Part shown: positions 12,501 through 22,640 of the stretch, piece after piece | Layout: each line of letters begins with the position of its first letter | Numbering within the stretch: position 1 is the stretch's first letter | Assembly: GCA_023614405.1 (NCBI GenBank) | Contig: CM042694.1 | Coordinates: forward strand, 352,364,010-352,428,009 | DNA length: 64,000 bases | Direction: 5' to 3' | DNA from: Avena insularis | Taxonomy: Eukaryota > Streptophyta > Magnoliopsida > Poales > Poaceae | The notes under the pieces: generated by a model | Databases searched by the model: none | Seen by the model: the letters and a program-made list of their open reading frames with translations, nothing else | What the model was told of the DNA's origin: nothing | Program-made: the position numbers and the translations under genes

Positions 12501-13231
12501 AGAGGCTTAAGCATGTGTATAGAAAACCCACCAAAATTCATTCAAAAATTTCAAACTTGAGTTCATGCGGCTATTGTGTCGAACACTTGGCAGGCAGAAT
12601 CAAAATGGCCTAACTTATACTATTTTTGATCAAATTTGGTCGAGCCATTTGAACCTAATTCAAGTCCCTTGTCTCCCCCAGACCCAACCAAGCCATCAAG
12701 GACCTACCCAATGGCCTAGGGCAACAGTACCATGCGGCCCCGATGCCATGCTCACCGGCCAACCTTGCCAACGCAGCAGCAGACCGCCAACCCCTCTCCG
12801 CCGCTCCAGGGAGCACGGCGTGACCTCACCGCCACCCACGGTCCACCCCATGCTCACTGCCAGCCTCTGGACCACCGAGGAACCACCGCGCACTAAGCCT
12901 CTGCGCGCAGCCAGAGCGCGCTAGAGCACCAACGCCGCCAGCACACCACAGACCGCGCCTCAACCTAACCCTGCGCGCGCCGCTCCGCCTCGACCCCATC
13001 ACCCCGCCAGACATGGCCATGCGCCGCCGCACGACCCACAGTCGTTGTGCGCTGTGTCGAGCACTCCCTCTATCTCCTAGAGCCGTAGAGCACCGCCCCT
13101 AGCCACGCATTTAAGCCGTAGAGCACCGCCAGGAGGCAGGCCACCGTCCCCTACCTCAAGCCATGCCGCTAGCACCCTGTGCAGCCCTCGCCGGAGCCAC
13201 CAGCCCATCCCTTTCAGTCGCCTCGTCGAGC

Positions 13232-13239
13232 TATAAATA
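13232..13239 (+). promoter_or_regulatory. TATA box in solo LTR L1
   Basis: CTATAAATAG matches the plant TATA consensus closely and sits about one third into the LTR, followed by a pyrimidine-rich stretch (13262-13310) suitable for transcription initiation. Confidence 0.5.
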
Positions 13240-13450
13240 GAGGCCACCCCAGCACAAACCACTCACACCATTCCACTCCCCTCTCCTCACTGATCCTTCC
13301 CCACCTCTCGCCGGAGCCACTCGAGCCTTGGTTCGCTGGAATTTCACCGGAGGAGCCCGCTTCAGAGGAGGAGAAGGCGTCGTCAATTTCATCCACTCCA
13401 GGAGCTGCCGCGACCACCCCTGAGCCCGCCGTCGATAGCACGTTTGATCG

Positions 13451-13466
13451 CCCCCCCCCCCCCCCC
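13451..13466 (+). repeat. Run of 16 cytosines in solo LTR L1
   Basis: Uninterrupted C16 at 13451-13466. Such a homopolymer is prone to length error in replication and in sequencing. Confidence 0.9.
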
Positions 13467-13880
13467 ATCGCCGCCGTAGCTAGAGCCCTGGTATGCCCCT
13501 GAGCACCCCCACCGAGCCGCTAGGGTTAGACCTCGCCGGCGACCTGTCCGTCATCGACGACGAGCCCTAGCCATAGATCTCCCTTCTAATCTAATGGCCC
13601 ACATCGCCTCATACCGCTTCGCATGTAAAGAGCCGCTAACCGATGGACCCCCCTGTCAGCTATTCTCTGTGCCGCGGAACGCCACTAGGCCGGCCCATTT
13701 TCTTTCCCGCGCGACCCATTTATTTCAAACTTAGATTTTTCTATTTAGGTTGAACTTAGTTCTTTCCCCTAGTTTGAAAATCAATTCAGAGAGATTTACA
13801 AACCCAAATGGAGTGATTCCAATTGTGTTGGAAAGCTTCTGAAAAGATCTATCCAAGACCATTGGATTTAATTCATTTAG

Positions 13881-14386
13881 TGTTGTCAGATTGATGACAA
13901 GTATGCCATGAGGGGGTCCTCGAGGCGTGCGGAAGAGAGGGGTGTGAGACGTACGGTGTTCCGGGACGGTGAGCACACAAGTTTACCCAGGTTCGAATCC
14001 GTCGGCTTTGGACGGATCCTACTCCTGCTAGCAATCCAGTAATACGGCAGAGCCGGAATATGGGTTACAAGGGTTTCGCCTGTGTGAGTCGAGATTGTAG
14101 ACTATTGAGGTGTGCCCTAAAGGCTCTCCCTAGGACGGCTTATATAGATATCCGGCCTAGGGTTTATAGGAGAGATCTATCTGGCTACGACTAAGAGTCG
14201 GTTACAGAGTACATCTTGAACTACAAGTAACATTATGGGCCTAAGTCGGTAAGTCTTCTGGGCCTTCTCAGTGTGATTGGACTCCGTCATCTCCTCGACG
14301 GGCCTGTGAAGCAATGCTCTAACCCGAAGTGGGCCACCCTGGTCAGTGAGGAACTGTGAGGATACCCGGAAAGTATATCCCCAACA
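13881..14386 (-). repeat. 3' LTR of element A1
   Basis: 506 bp, direct repeat of 26021-26529 and inverted relative to 62079-62594. A minus-strand TATA-like CTATATAA lies at 14140-14147. The most divergent stretch against the other LTR is about 14255-14305. Confidence 0.93.
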
Positions 14387-14400
14387 GCAGCCCCCGGAGG
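14387..14400 (-). other. Polypurine tract of element A1
   Basis: On the minus strand this reads CCTCCGGGGGCTGC, immediately before the 3' LTR. The same G-rich tract (CTCGGGGGCTAC) precedes the LTR of element B at 56997-57008, so it is probably the plus-strand primer. Confidence 0.6.
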
Positions 14401-14951
14401 CCTCCAAGATCCAAAGTCGGATTTATCATCGTCTAACTTGATCTTCGGCTTGCAAAATCTTGAAGGGTTCCTGAAACTTCACAACAAAAATATGATCCGG
14501 GTCTTAAAAATAAGTCGGACCTATCATCGGGTTACTCGGATTTTCCAGCTCGATTTCAAACTAAGCCGGAACTTGGCTCTCAACGCCACCTGACACAAGT
14601 CATGGTCAAGTCACGTCATCTGACAGGCATTCCGTCAGCACGACCGTTGGTGGGTCCACGGTTCGTGGAACCGAGGCGCTGTTTCAATGCGTGCGTGGAG
14701 ATCGAGGCGACGCAATCATCGCGTGGGTCCTTCCCAGTTCCTTCCACGACGCGTGGCGGTTACACTGTAGCATTTGCACGAATCTTGGCGCAGGTAGGTG
14801 GATATAAGGGGTTTGGATTTTTCCTTCTCCTTTCCACCAGTCCTTTGCCGTTTCCTTTCCTCCCAATCCTCCTGCATGCATAGAGCTTCCTCGTTCTTCC
14901 CCCACAGAGTTCCCAGCGCTGCCCCTTTTAGGTCATCTTCTCACCGGAGCA

Positions 14952-15678
14952 ATGGCTTCATCTTCTTCCTCCAGTTTGGCGGCAGCGGCGGCGGCGACGG
15001 CGGAAGCAGTAGCGGAGAAAGAGAGCTTCCGCGGGATCTGGATTCCCTGCGCTCTCAAATGAGGAGGGCCTCAAGAACGTGGAGAAGGAGGCGCTTCTTA
15101 TCGCTGGCGACTGGCGGAGCGGTTTCGGGGAAACCGTCCCCAACCCGCGCGATGGCGAGTTGGTCCACTTTGGCACCCACCTCGATAGATGTCTGTCCTT
15201 TCCTCCCTCGGAGTTCTTCTCCGAGGTGATAGATCATTTCGGAGTTCAACTCCACAATCTTCCTCCGGACTCTCTCTTAGAGATGAGTGCGTATGCTTCG
15301 CTTTGTGAGGGCTTTCTCGGCATTAGGCCGAGTTTGACTCTCTTCCGGTACTATTTCCATGTCTGGAGGAATTCCATTACTACCGGTGTTCCTTACATCA
15401 CCGGCACTATCAGCTTTTCACTTAGACGCGACCGGGCTTATCCCAAGATTCTAGCCAGTGACTCGGTCAAACAATGGCCGGCCACTTTTTTCTATCATAG
15501 GGATATTCCAGCTCCCGACAAAGCTACTGCTTTGTCGGCTTTTGTCGACGGAGCTGCCACGGCCCAACCTTCTTGGGACGAGGCTGCTCCGGCTCTCACC
15601 GACGATCTGATCCTCGCTAAGAGGCAGATCGAATACTTAATCAAACACAAGGATCTGAAAGGATCCGACTTGGTTTAG
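14952..15678 (+). pseudogene. Antisense gene of A1, first exon: putative gypsy-type transposon domain
   Basis: It lies on the strand opposite to gag-pol, just inside the 3' LTR. An ATG at 14952 opens a Ser/Ala-rich leader that breaks at a TGA near 15057. A +1/-2 frame change there restores a long frame, of which 15079-15678 encodes about 200 residues: an N-terminal part with FSEVIDHFGVQLHNLPPDS, then FLGIRPSLTLFRYYF, then DKWF-like 'WPATFFYH'. This is the pattern of the plant 'putative gypsy type transposon' domain (Pfam PF04195, from memory) common in grass annotations. The biochemical function is unknown. Element B carries a diverged counterpart at 58313-59383. The frameshift and the stop at 15678 suggest decay, although a splice donor may originally have lain near 15680. 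Confidence 0.6.
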
Positions 15679-15815
15679 TGTTGGGTCTCATGTCGGATCC
15701 AGCCTCTCCAGTACCATGGAACTTGACTGATGCACTCCATCACGTCGTCCCCGAAAGATTCCCTCTGCATCAGCTCCAAAGCCTTCACCACACAGGGCTA
15801 CATAAGCTAGATTAA

Positions 15816-18116
15816 GTGGCTGATCAAGGAGCGAATCGAGATGAGAATCCCGGAGGTTTCTCTAGACATGCACATGGCGGACAACCCCGTAGTGCCGGTA
15901 AGCTTCCATCAGTATACTTTTTATGTGTTTCATTCTTTGAGTTATACTACAATACTGATATGTTTTCTTCTTTTCAGCTTGCTGACCTCCCCGAGTCAGA
16001 ACTTTCTCCGCTCAAAGGATATCCTCCGGAGTTCTCTCAGGAGGTGGAGGTAGTTCCATTGCCGGATCTTGCGCTCAAGAAGCGCAAAGCTCCGACAGTG
16101 GCTGTTGGCACAAAGGAGGTGCCTGTCGTGAAGAGGGAATATTCAATCACAACCTCCGCCTTTGTACCTTATTCAAATTTCTTTCCGAGATGTAATGTTT
16201 TCTGACTTTTACTACATTCTCAGAGCAAAACCGCTCGTCAAGGCCAAGGGGAAAGGGATTCCTTCGAAGTCGCTACGGCAGACGAAGCTTACCATAGCTT
16301 CCCCTGCCGTGGCTCCTCCGACTCCTGCCCCTCAACCTTCTGCAACGCCGGTTATCTCGCCGGACACTGCAGAAGATCCGGCTCCTTCAACGGGGCCTGT
16401 GAACCTTGGATCGCAAACTGACGTCACCACGGGTGCATCAGATCTAGATAAGGGTGAACCCTCTTTGGGTAATGATCCCTCGGCAGAAACCTTCACCGAA
16501 AACCTCATCAACAATCCGGGACTGGCCAAGTTTGGCCTGTCTCGGAAATCTGCTGAAGAAATCCAGCGGCTCGCCAAGCAATGCTTGGATAAAAGTACTT
16601 TATCTCCCGAAGAAGAAGCGCAAGAAGCAGAGGACATCAAGTTCTCTGATCTTCTCGCCCAGGTACGCCTTCGTGATGAGAGGATTAGGACTGGTGAGCT
16701 TCCAACAGCTCCGGTAATTCCTCTAACTCTCGCCGAAAAGGTGGCTACTGAAGTGAACGCGGGTTTGGATAAACTCACCCGCGAACAATATGTAAGTCGG
16801 ATTTCCAACTCCTAACTTTCCTTTATTGTATTTTACATCATATCCTTTAGCCCCCAAGCATGAAGTAGGATAAACAATCCGGGTTTATGCTTTATTAGGA
16901 TGCCAAAGAACGAACTAGTGTAGCCCCCAAGACTCGTGCTGATATTTTAGCAAAAATATTAGCCCGAGTCTTAAGTGGCTTTCTGACTTTGGGTATTCTG
17001 ACTTATAGAAAGTATGTTCCTATAACCAGGAATTACTGACCAATGTCTACGATAAGCAGAGAGATCAAAGCTCTCCGGCTTAAAAATGCTGAACTCAAAG
17101 TTTCCAAGGATGAGGCCGAAGGTAAACATTCCGAGACTCAAACCTTGTCCTTGTATTTTCAATGTCGAATTTTTCTGAACTTTTGTTCTTTTTGACTTAC
17201 AGTGCTGGTGAAACAATCCGTCGCCATGATTGAAGAGGACGAGAACCTCAAGACCCTGGTGGTGGAGAACAAAGAGCTTCGCCAAGAGCTGGATCAGCTC
17301 AAGGCCAATCATGAAAAGAGCATATCTCAAGTCCTTGAATCCTCCTCCATGGCCACTGAAGAGCGTGATCGCAAGATTGCTGCTCAAGATAAAATAATCT
17401 CGGACCTCAAGAATGAGCTTGACAGAGAGAAGGACATGTCCCAGGCGCTCCGGGCTGAACTCCAGAGTCTCCGGGAGGAGAAGACCAAAACTGACGATAT
17501 CATTTTTGGTACATTCCATCTATCTGACTTGTCTCTTTCTTCGACTTTTACCAATGTTGGATTTTTCTTAACTTGTTTTGTGTATAGGTCCTCTGAACTT
17601 GACGGACTCTTCCTCCTCCGAGCCCCGCACCCACCGGCTTACCCAAGTCAGTGACCTACTTCATGACTTCCGCCAGTCCCTTGAGGACGTCGGCGAAGCA
17701 TGTCGGACTTCCAGGTGCGGGACAAAGCGAAGGAGATGCCGCAACTTGTTCGGGACTAGAACATGTCCTACGCATGGACTGCTGCGTAGAACGCTCTCAC
17801 CATGGTCATGAGCCACCATGGAAACATGCAAATATGGCAAGTGACCAGAGGGTACTGCAAGGTAGACGAAGACGGCCAGGAGCAAGACCTTCAAGCCATC
17901 ATGCACTCCTGCACTGGATATGGGTGTCACGTGCCTAACCTGGCCAGCTACGAGATCCCCTTCTTCACCCGCGTGGATACTCCGCCTCCTCCTCCGGAAG
18001 AACCAACAGAAGTTTCCAACGATGAACACAGCAACTTGGATGCGGACATCTCAGAACGATATCAAGGCGGAGTAACCAACGAGCCGGCAGCTCCTTCATC
18101 TCCTCCTGCATCGTAG
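15816..18116 (+). pseudogene. Antisense gene of A1, downstream spliced exons
   Basis: Several coding blocks are separated by short introns with GT-AG borders: a donor at 15898 (gtaagcttcc) with acceptor before 15979; a coding block 16221-16790 ending at a strong donor (gtaagtcgg); an acceptor near 17006; a block to 17120 (donor gtaaacattc); 17202-17508 (donor gtacattcc); and a block from 17588 to the stop at 18114-18116. The encoded parts are a Pro/Ala-rich basic linker (PTPAPQPSATP), then an acidic helical part, then about 100 residues of strong coiled coil (17202-17500: KTLVVENKELRQELDQL and following), then a Pro/acidic tail. One donor (near 16136) reads GG instead of GT, and frames shift in the last block, so this copy is probably dead. 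It converges with pol on the other strand. Confidence 0.55.
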
Positions 18117-18702
18117 ACCAGAAAGTTATGTATTATTCCGGAAAAAACATGATGTGTTTGTAAATATGTAATACTTTAACTTTGCTAGTGCTAAGCTTTT
18201 GATCTATTCAACACTTTTTCGACTTTGAAATTTTTTGTGTGCCTGAAATGTTTACATAAGCACTTGTATTTTTTCGTCTCTACTTATTGTTTATCTGGCT
18301 TTCCGCCTCGTCCCTTTCATGAGTCGGCTAAACCTTCCGCCGAAAACTTTGCCGAGCAACGGAGCTCAATTGCTAAACCAGTTTAAACTCGGAAACAAAG
18401 CCAGCTTCCAGTACCAACAATTCACTACTCGGAAAATGCCTGCATCCAGCAATCAGACAAATAACCAAAGTAAAGACAAGAAACTTTTAGAGTTATACCC
18501 GTGGGTAGCAATTTTAGAATCGGAAATCTAAACCAGAACGAACATGAGCATAAAGTACTCTCAAGCATTCTGGGATTTTCGACTATGACATGATCTTTTG
18601 AAAATAAGATGGTTTAAGAACTTCTCAGAAAAAACTTGAGGTAACCAAAACTTTTATTTCTCACAGAACATGTACATATATATGTTTACAAAGAAGGATA
18701 AA
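18117..18702. other. Convergent spacer between the antisense gene and pol in A1
   Basis: AT-rich 586 bp lying between the stop of the plus-strand antisense gene (18116) and the stop of pol on the minus strand (18703). It would hold the 3' UTR of the antisense transcript and pol-side sequence. The 70-codon ORF at 18319-18531 has no recognisable domain. Confidence 0.5.
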
Positions 18703-19635
18703 CTAAGAATAAAAGGGACGTAGCTGAACAATATTCCATGGTCTGTCTAACTCATCCGGATTTGTACTGCCTCCAGCTCTCTTTCTCTTCTTAGTAGCAG
18801 GTCTTTCTTTGACTGGCCTCATGTCAGTTAAGTAGTACGATCCATTGTGCAATACTCGACTAACTAAAAAGGGCCCTTCCCATACTGGGGAAAGTTTGTG
18901 CTTTCTTTGTTGCACAAGCCGGATAACCAAATCACCTTTATTGAAGGATCTATTTCGGACTCTCTGGCTATGATACTTGCGTAAATTCTACTGATAGGCT
19001 GTAGATCTCATTTCAGCAATGACGCGAACTTCTTCGACTAAGTCGAGATCATTTTGTCCAAAAATCTCGGCATCCTCTTCGATATACGCGGCCACTCTAG
19101 GAGAAGTATGAATCAAATCACTAGGAAGAACTGCTTCTGCACCATAGACCAAGAAGAAAGGTGTGTATCCTGTTGACCTGTTTGGAGTTGTTCGTAAACT
19201 CCAAATTACAGAGGGTAATTCCTCTGCCCAAGCCCCCGCAGCACGTCGTAGTGGTGCTTCGATTCTCGGTTTTAGGCCTTGTAAGATTAAACCATTTGCT
19301 CTTTCGACTTGTCCGTTAGCTTGTGGATGTGCGGCTGCCGCAATGTCAAGCTGGATATTTTGCTCGTCGCAGAATTCAGCCAATTCTCCCATAGAAAAGT
19401 TACTCCTGTTGTCCGTGATAATGCTATGCGGATAACCATACCGGATTATAACATCCTCGACAAATCTTTTGGCTGTTGCTCCGTCACAACTTGTGACGGG
19501 TTTAGACTCAATCCATTTGGTGAATTTATCCACCATCACTAAGAGGTGAGTAAATCCACTTGGAGCTCGTTTAAAAGGTCCTACCATATCAAGCCCCCAG
19601 ACCGCAAAGGGCCATATTATAGGTATTGTTCGCAA
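18703..19635 (-). pseudogene. Integrase of element A1
   Basis: Integrase inserts the element cDNA into the genome. The catalytic core starts at 19635, directly after a TAG stop (19636-19638) that separates it, in the same frame, from the reverse transcriptase ORF. The D-D-E residues are visible: Asp in WGLDMVGPF, Asp in IITDNRSNF (Gly replaced by Arg after TDN) and Glu in GQVERANG. The core runs to a second in-frame TAG at 18988-18990. The same frame then continues to 18703 with the C-terminal GPF-type domain (SPVWEGPFLVSRVL, with LDRPWNIVQLRPFY at the end). The zinc-binding HHCC part lies at the end of the preceding ORF. Two amber stops in one otherwise open frame make it a recently silenced integrase. 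Confidence 0.9.
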
Positions 19636-21840
19636 CTAATCAGCCGGAACATGAGCTTGCTTGGTGTACTTTTGGCAGCCTTTGCACGTCTTGACTAATC
19701 GTTCGGCATCTGCCTGAGCTGTAAGCCAGAAAAATCCATGTCGAAAAGCTTTTGCCACTAAAGATTTGGCTGCAGTGTGGTGACCACACTCGCCTTCGTG
19801 GATTTCCCTTAAGATTTCTACTCCTTCTTCCGGAGATACACAGTGCTGAAAAACCCCAGAAACACTCCGTTTATAGAGCTCACCTTTAACAATAGTATAG
19901 GCTTTAGCTCGTCGGATAATCTGCCGGCTCAGCACCTTGTCTTCGGGTAATTTGCCATCTACCAAATAATCGAGGTAGGGTTGAGTCCAGCTGGGAATTA
20001 CAGCCAGAACTGCTATTAAAGGTGAGTCGGATTTGGTCGGATATTCCTCATCTACTCCCTTTATTGAGGGAACTTTGAGGTGCTCTAAAAAAGCACCATC
20101 TGGGACCTCTTTCCGCATAGAACCTATCCGAGATAGTGCATCTGCTTCCTCATTTTCTGCTCGAGGGATGTGTTGAACTTCAAACCCTTCGAACGATTTA
20201 GATAGATCATCCATGATAGCTTTATATGTTGCCATGTGTTTATTTGCATTACAAATATCCGACACTTGTTGAGCAACAAGATCCGAATCTCCGTAACACA
20301 TCAAACGTCGGATGCCAATGTCCTTAGCAATCCGGATTCCATGTAGCAGTGCTTCATACTCGGCAATATTGTTTATCGCTGTCAAGTGGATCTGCAACAC
20401 GTATAAAAGTTTATCTCCTTGGGGTGATTTGAGCACCACGCCAGCCCCTGAGCCCCCTCGAGCCTTAGACCCGTCGAAAAAGAGGGTCCAATATTCCGAC
20501 TCAGGGAGGATCATATTCTCCTTCGTCTCTGTCCAATCAGCGACAAAGTCAGCAAGGATCTGGGATTTGATTGCTGTCCGAGGTTTGTACTCAATATCGA
20601 AAGCTGAGAGCTCTATGCCCCATTTGGCAACGCGTCCTGTGGCGTCGCTGTTGTTGATTATATCTCTCATGGGAGTTGTGCTCACCACGGTAATTGGATG
20701 CTCCTGAAAGTAGTGTCGTAACTTACGAGATGCTAGAAAAACACCGTAAGCCAACTTTTGATAGTGTGGATACCGCTGTTTTGATTCTGTCAGAACCTCA
20801 CTGACAAAGTAAGTCGGACGATGCACCAGGTGTTCCTGATTTTCCTCTGGTCTCTCCACCACCATGAAGATACTAACGACCTTATTTGTTGCAGCAAGAT
20901 AGAGCAACATCGGTTCCTTAGGTTCCGGCGCTGCAAGGATAGGAGCAGATGAGAGTACTTTCTTCAGGTCTTGTAGTGCAGCTTCAGCTTCATCAGTCCA
21001 AACAAAATCTTTGGTCTTTTTCAGGAGTTTGTATAATGGTGCGGCTCTTTTACCAAGCCGGCTTACAAATCGACTGACCGCAGTGATGCAACCAGTTAAT
21101 CTTTGTACGTCCTTCAGACGAGTTGGCCTCGAAATATTAAGTATAGCCTTGATTTTGTCTCGGTTCACCTCTATGCCTCTTTGAGACACGATGAAACCAA
21201 ACAATTTTTCGGCTGGTATTCCAAAGAAGCATTTCTTCGGGTTAAGCATGATGTTGTATTTTCGTAGATTGGCGAACATTTCCTCCAAGTCGGAAATCAG
21301 TGTTTCCTTCTTTTTGGACATCACCGCGATATCATCCACGTATGCATGTACATTGCGTCCGAGTTGGTCGTGGAGGCAACGCTGCATCGTGCGCTGGTAC
21401 ATAGCTCCTGCGTTCTTCAGCCCAAAGGACATCGTAACAAAACAGAAGGTTCCGAAAGGGGTTATGAATGAAGTTTTGACTTTGTCAGATTCCTTCATCC
21501 GGATTTGGTGATAACCGGAATATGCGTCGAGAAAACAGAGGAGTTCCGAGCCTGCCGTAGAATCAATAACTTGATCAATTCTAGGCAAAGCGAATGGATC
21601 TTTTGGACAAGCCTTGTTCAAGGCAGTATAATCAACACACATCCTTAAATTAGTGGTGTCCTTTTTAGGGACCATTATAGGATTGGCTGACCACTCAGTG
21701 TGGATGACCTCTTCTATGAATCCGGCTAACTCGAGCCGCGCTAGTTCCTTAGCTATTGCCTTACGCTTTTCGTCGCTAAACCGTCGTTAGGACTGTTTGA
21801 CGGGTTTAGCATTCGGGTTTACATTTAGAGAGTGCTCGGC
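19636..21840 (-). pseudogene. Reverse transcriptase, RNase H and second RNase H of A1
   Basis: The long open frame 21675-19636 holds, in order, a reverse transcriptase (KACPKDPFALPRID, then the catalytic YVDDI), the gypsy RNase H (FVWTDEAEAALQDLKK through YFQEHPITVVS), a second RNase H domain (LFFDGSKARGGSGAGVV, EYEALLHGI, YGDSDLVAQQV), and the integrase zinc finger (GECGHH and CKGCQKY). The second RNase H is characteristic of the Tat lineage. The true N-terminus lies further up: in the same frame up to about 21785 the conserved RRFSDEKRKAIAKEL motif is seen, preceded by a TAA at 21787-21789 where a Leu codon is expected. The enzyme copies element RNA into cDNA. This ORF is the best preserved part of the element. 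Confidence 0.93.
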
Positions 21841-22159
21841 AAGTTCCCTAGGTACTCCGGTCAAGTCAGATGGCTGTCATGCGAAGATATCTTGATTTGC
21901 TTGGAGGACCTTGACGAGCGCGCTTTCCTATGCGCTATCTAGGCCTACGCCTATCTGGGTCACCTTGGAGGGGTCATCATCCTTCAACAGCGCTTTCTTC
22001 GTCTCTTCTGATGCCTTGAACTCCGGATTTGGCTTGGTCACCTCCTTCTTCATTGCGGGCATCTCGGACAGATCTATGCTCTTCTTGATCTCCTAGTACT
22101 CCTGGGCGTGCAGCACGGCTTCGGCAAAGGCGACATTTCCATCCTCGCACTCTCGCGCT
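21841..22159 (-). other. Protease-to-reverse-transcriptase spacer of A1
   Basis: About 320 bp between the protease block and the reverse transcriptase N-terminus. It encodes a low-conservation linker with stops in the pol frame, so I cannot define a domain. Confidence 0.4.
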
Positions 22160-22640
22160 TTATTCGGGTCTCCCCTGATGGTGATCACGCCGTTTGGGAC
22201 CTAGAATTTTCATCATATTGTAAATGTAACACGGACGAGCCATAAAAGCCCAGTAAGCCGGACGTTCGAATATAGCATGGTATGCGCTCTTGAACGGGAC
22301 CACTTCAAACGAAAGTGCCTCCGTCCGATAATTCTTTGGAGTTCCAAAGATAACATCCAAAGTGATCTCTCCCAGGGAATTAGCTTGTCTTCCTGGGACA
22401 ACTCCATGAAAAATCACAGAGCTATGGTTCAGCTGGGTCTCTGAGATCTTCATCCGGCGTAGCGTTTCGACATAGAGAATATTGATGCTGCTACCACCGT
22501 CCATGAGGGTCTTGGAGAAACCATAACCGTCAATAAGTGGGTTTGACGATTGAGGCGTATTTTCCTCGCTTGTGTAACTTAGGCGGATGATCATCACGGT
22601 CAAATGTGATTGCCACTTCCGACTAGTCCAGATACTGTGG
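22160..22640 (-). pseudogene. Aspartic protease of element A1
   Basis: This block lies between gag and reverse transcriptase. The minus-strand frame ending at 22160 contains LMDGGSSINILY, the Tat-lineage form of the D-[ST]-G active-site segment, followed by HGVVPGRQANSLG and a hydrophobic YHAIFERPAYW segment where ILGRPAY is usual. Retropepsins act as dimers and cut the gag-pol polyprotein. The upstream part of the domain (VTFDRDDHPP in another frame near 22590) is displaced by a frameshift, and the 22623 stop separates it from gag, so this copy is broken. Confidence 0.8.

Noticed and set aside
12565..13502. GC-rich ORFs on both strands resembling exons
   Set aside because: They lie within the solo LTR around its TATA box; no domain and no codon periodicity that I can defend.
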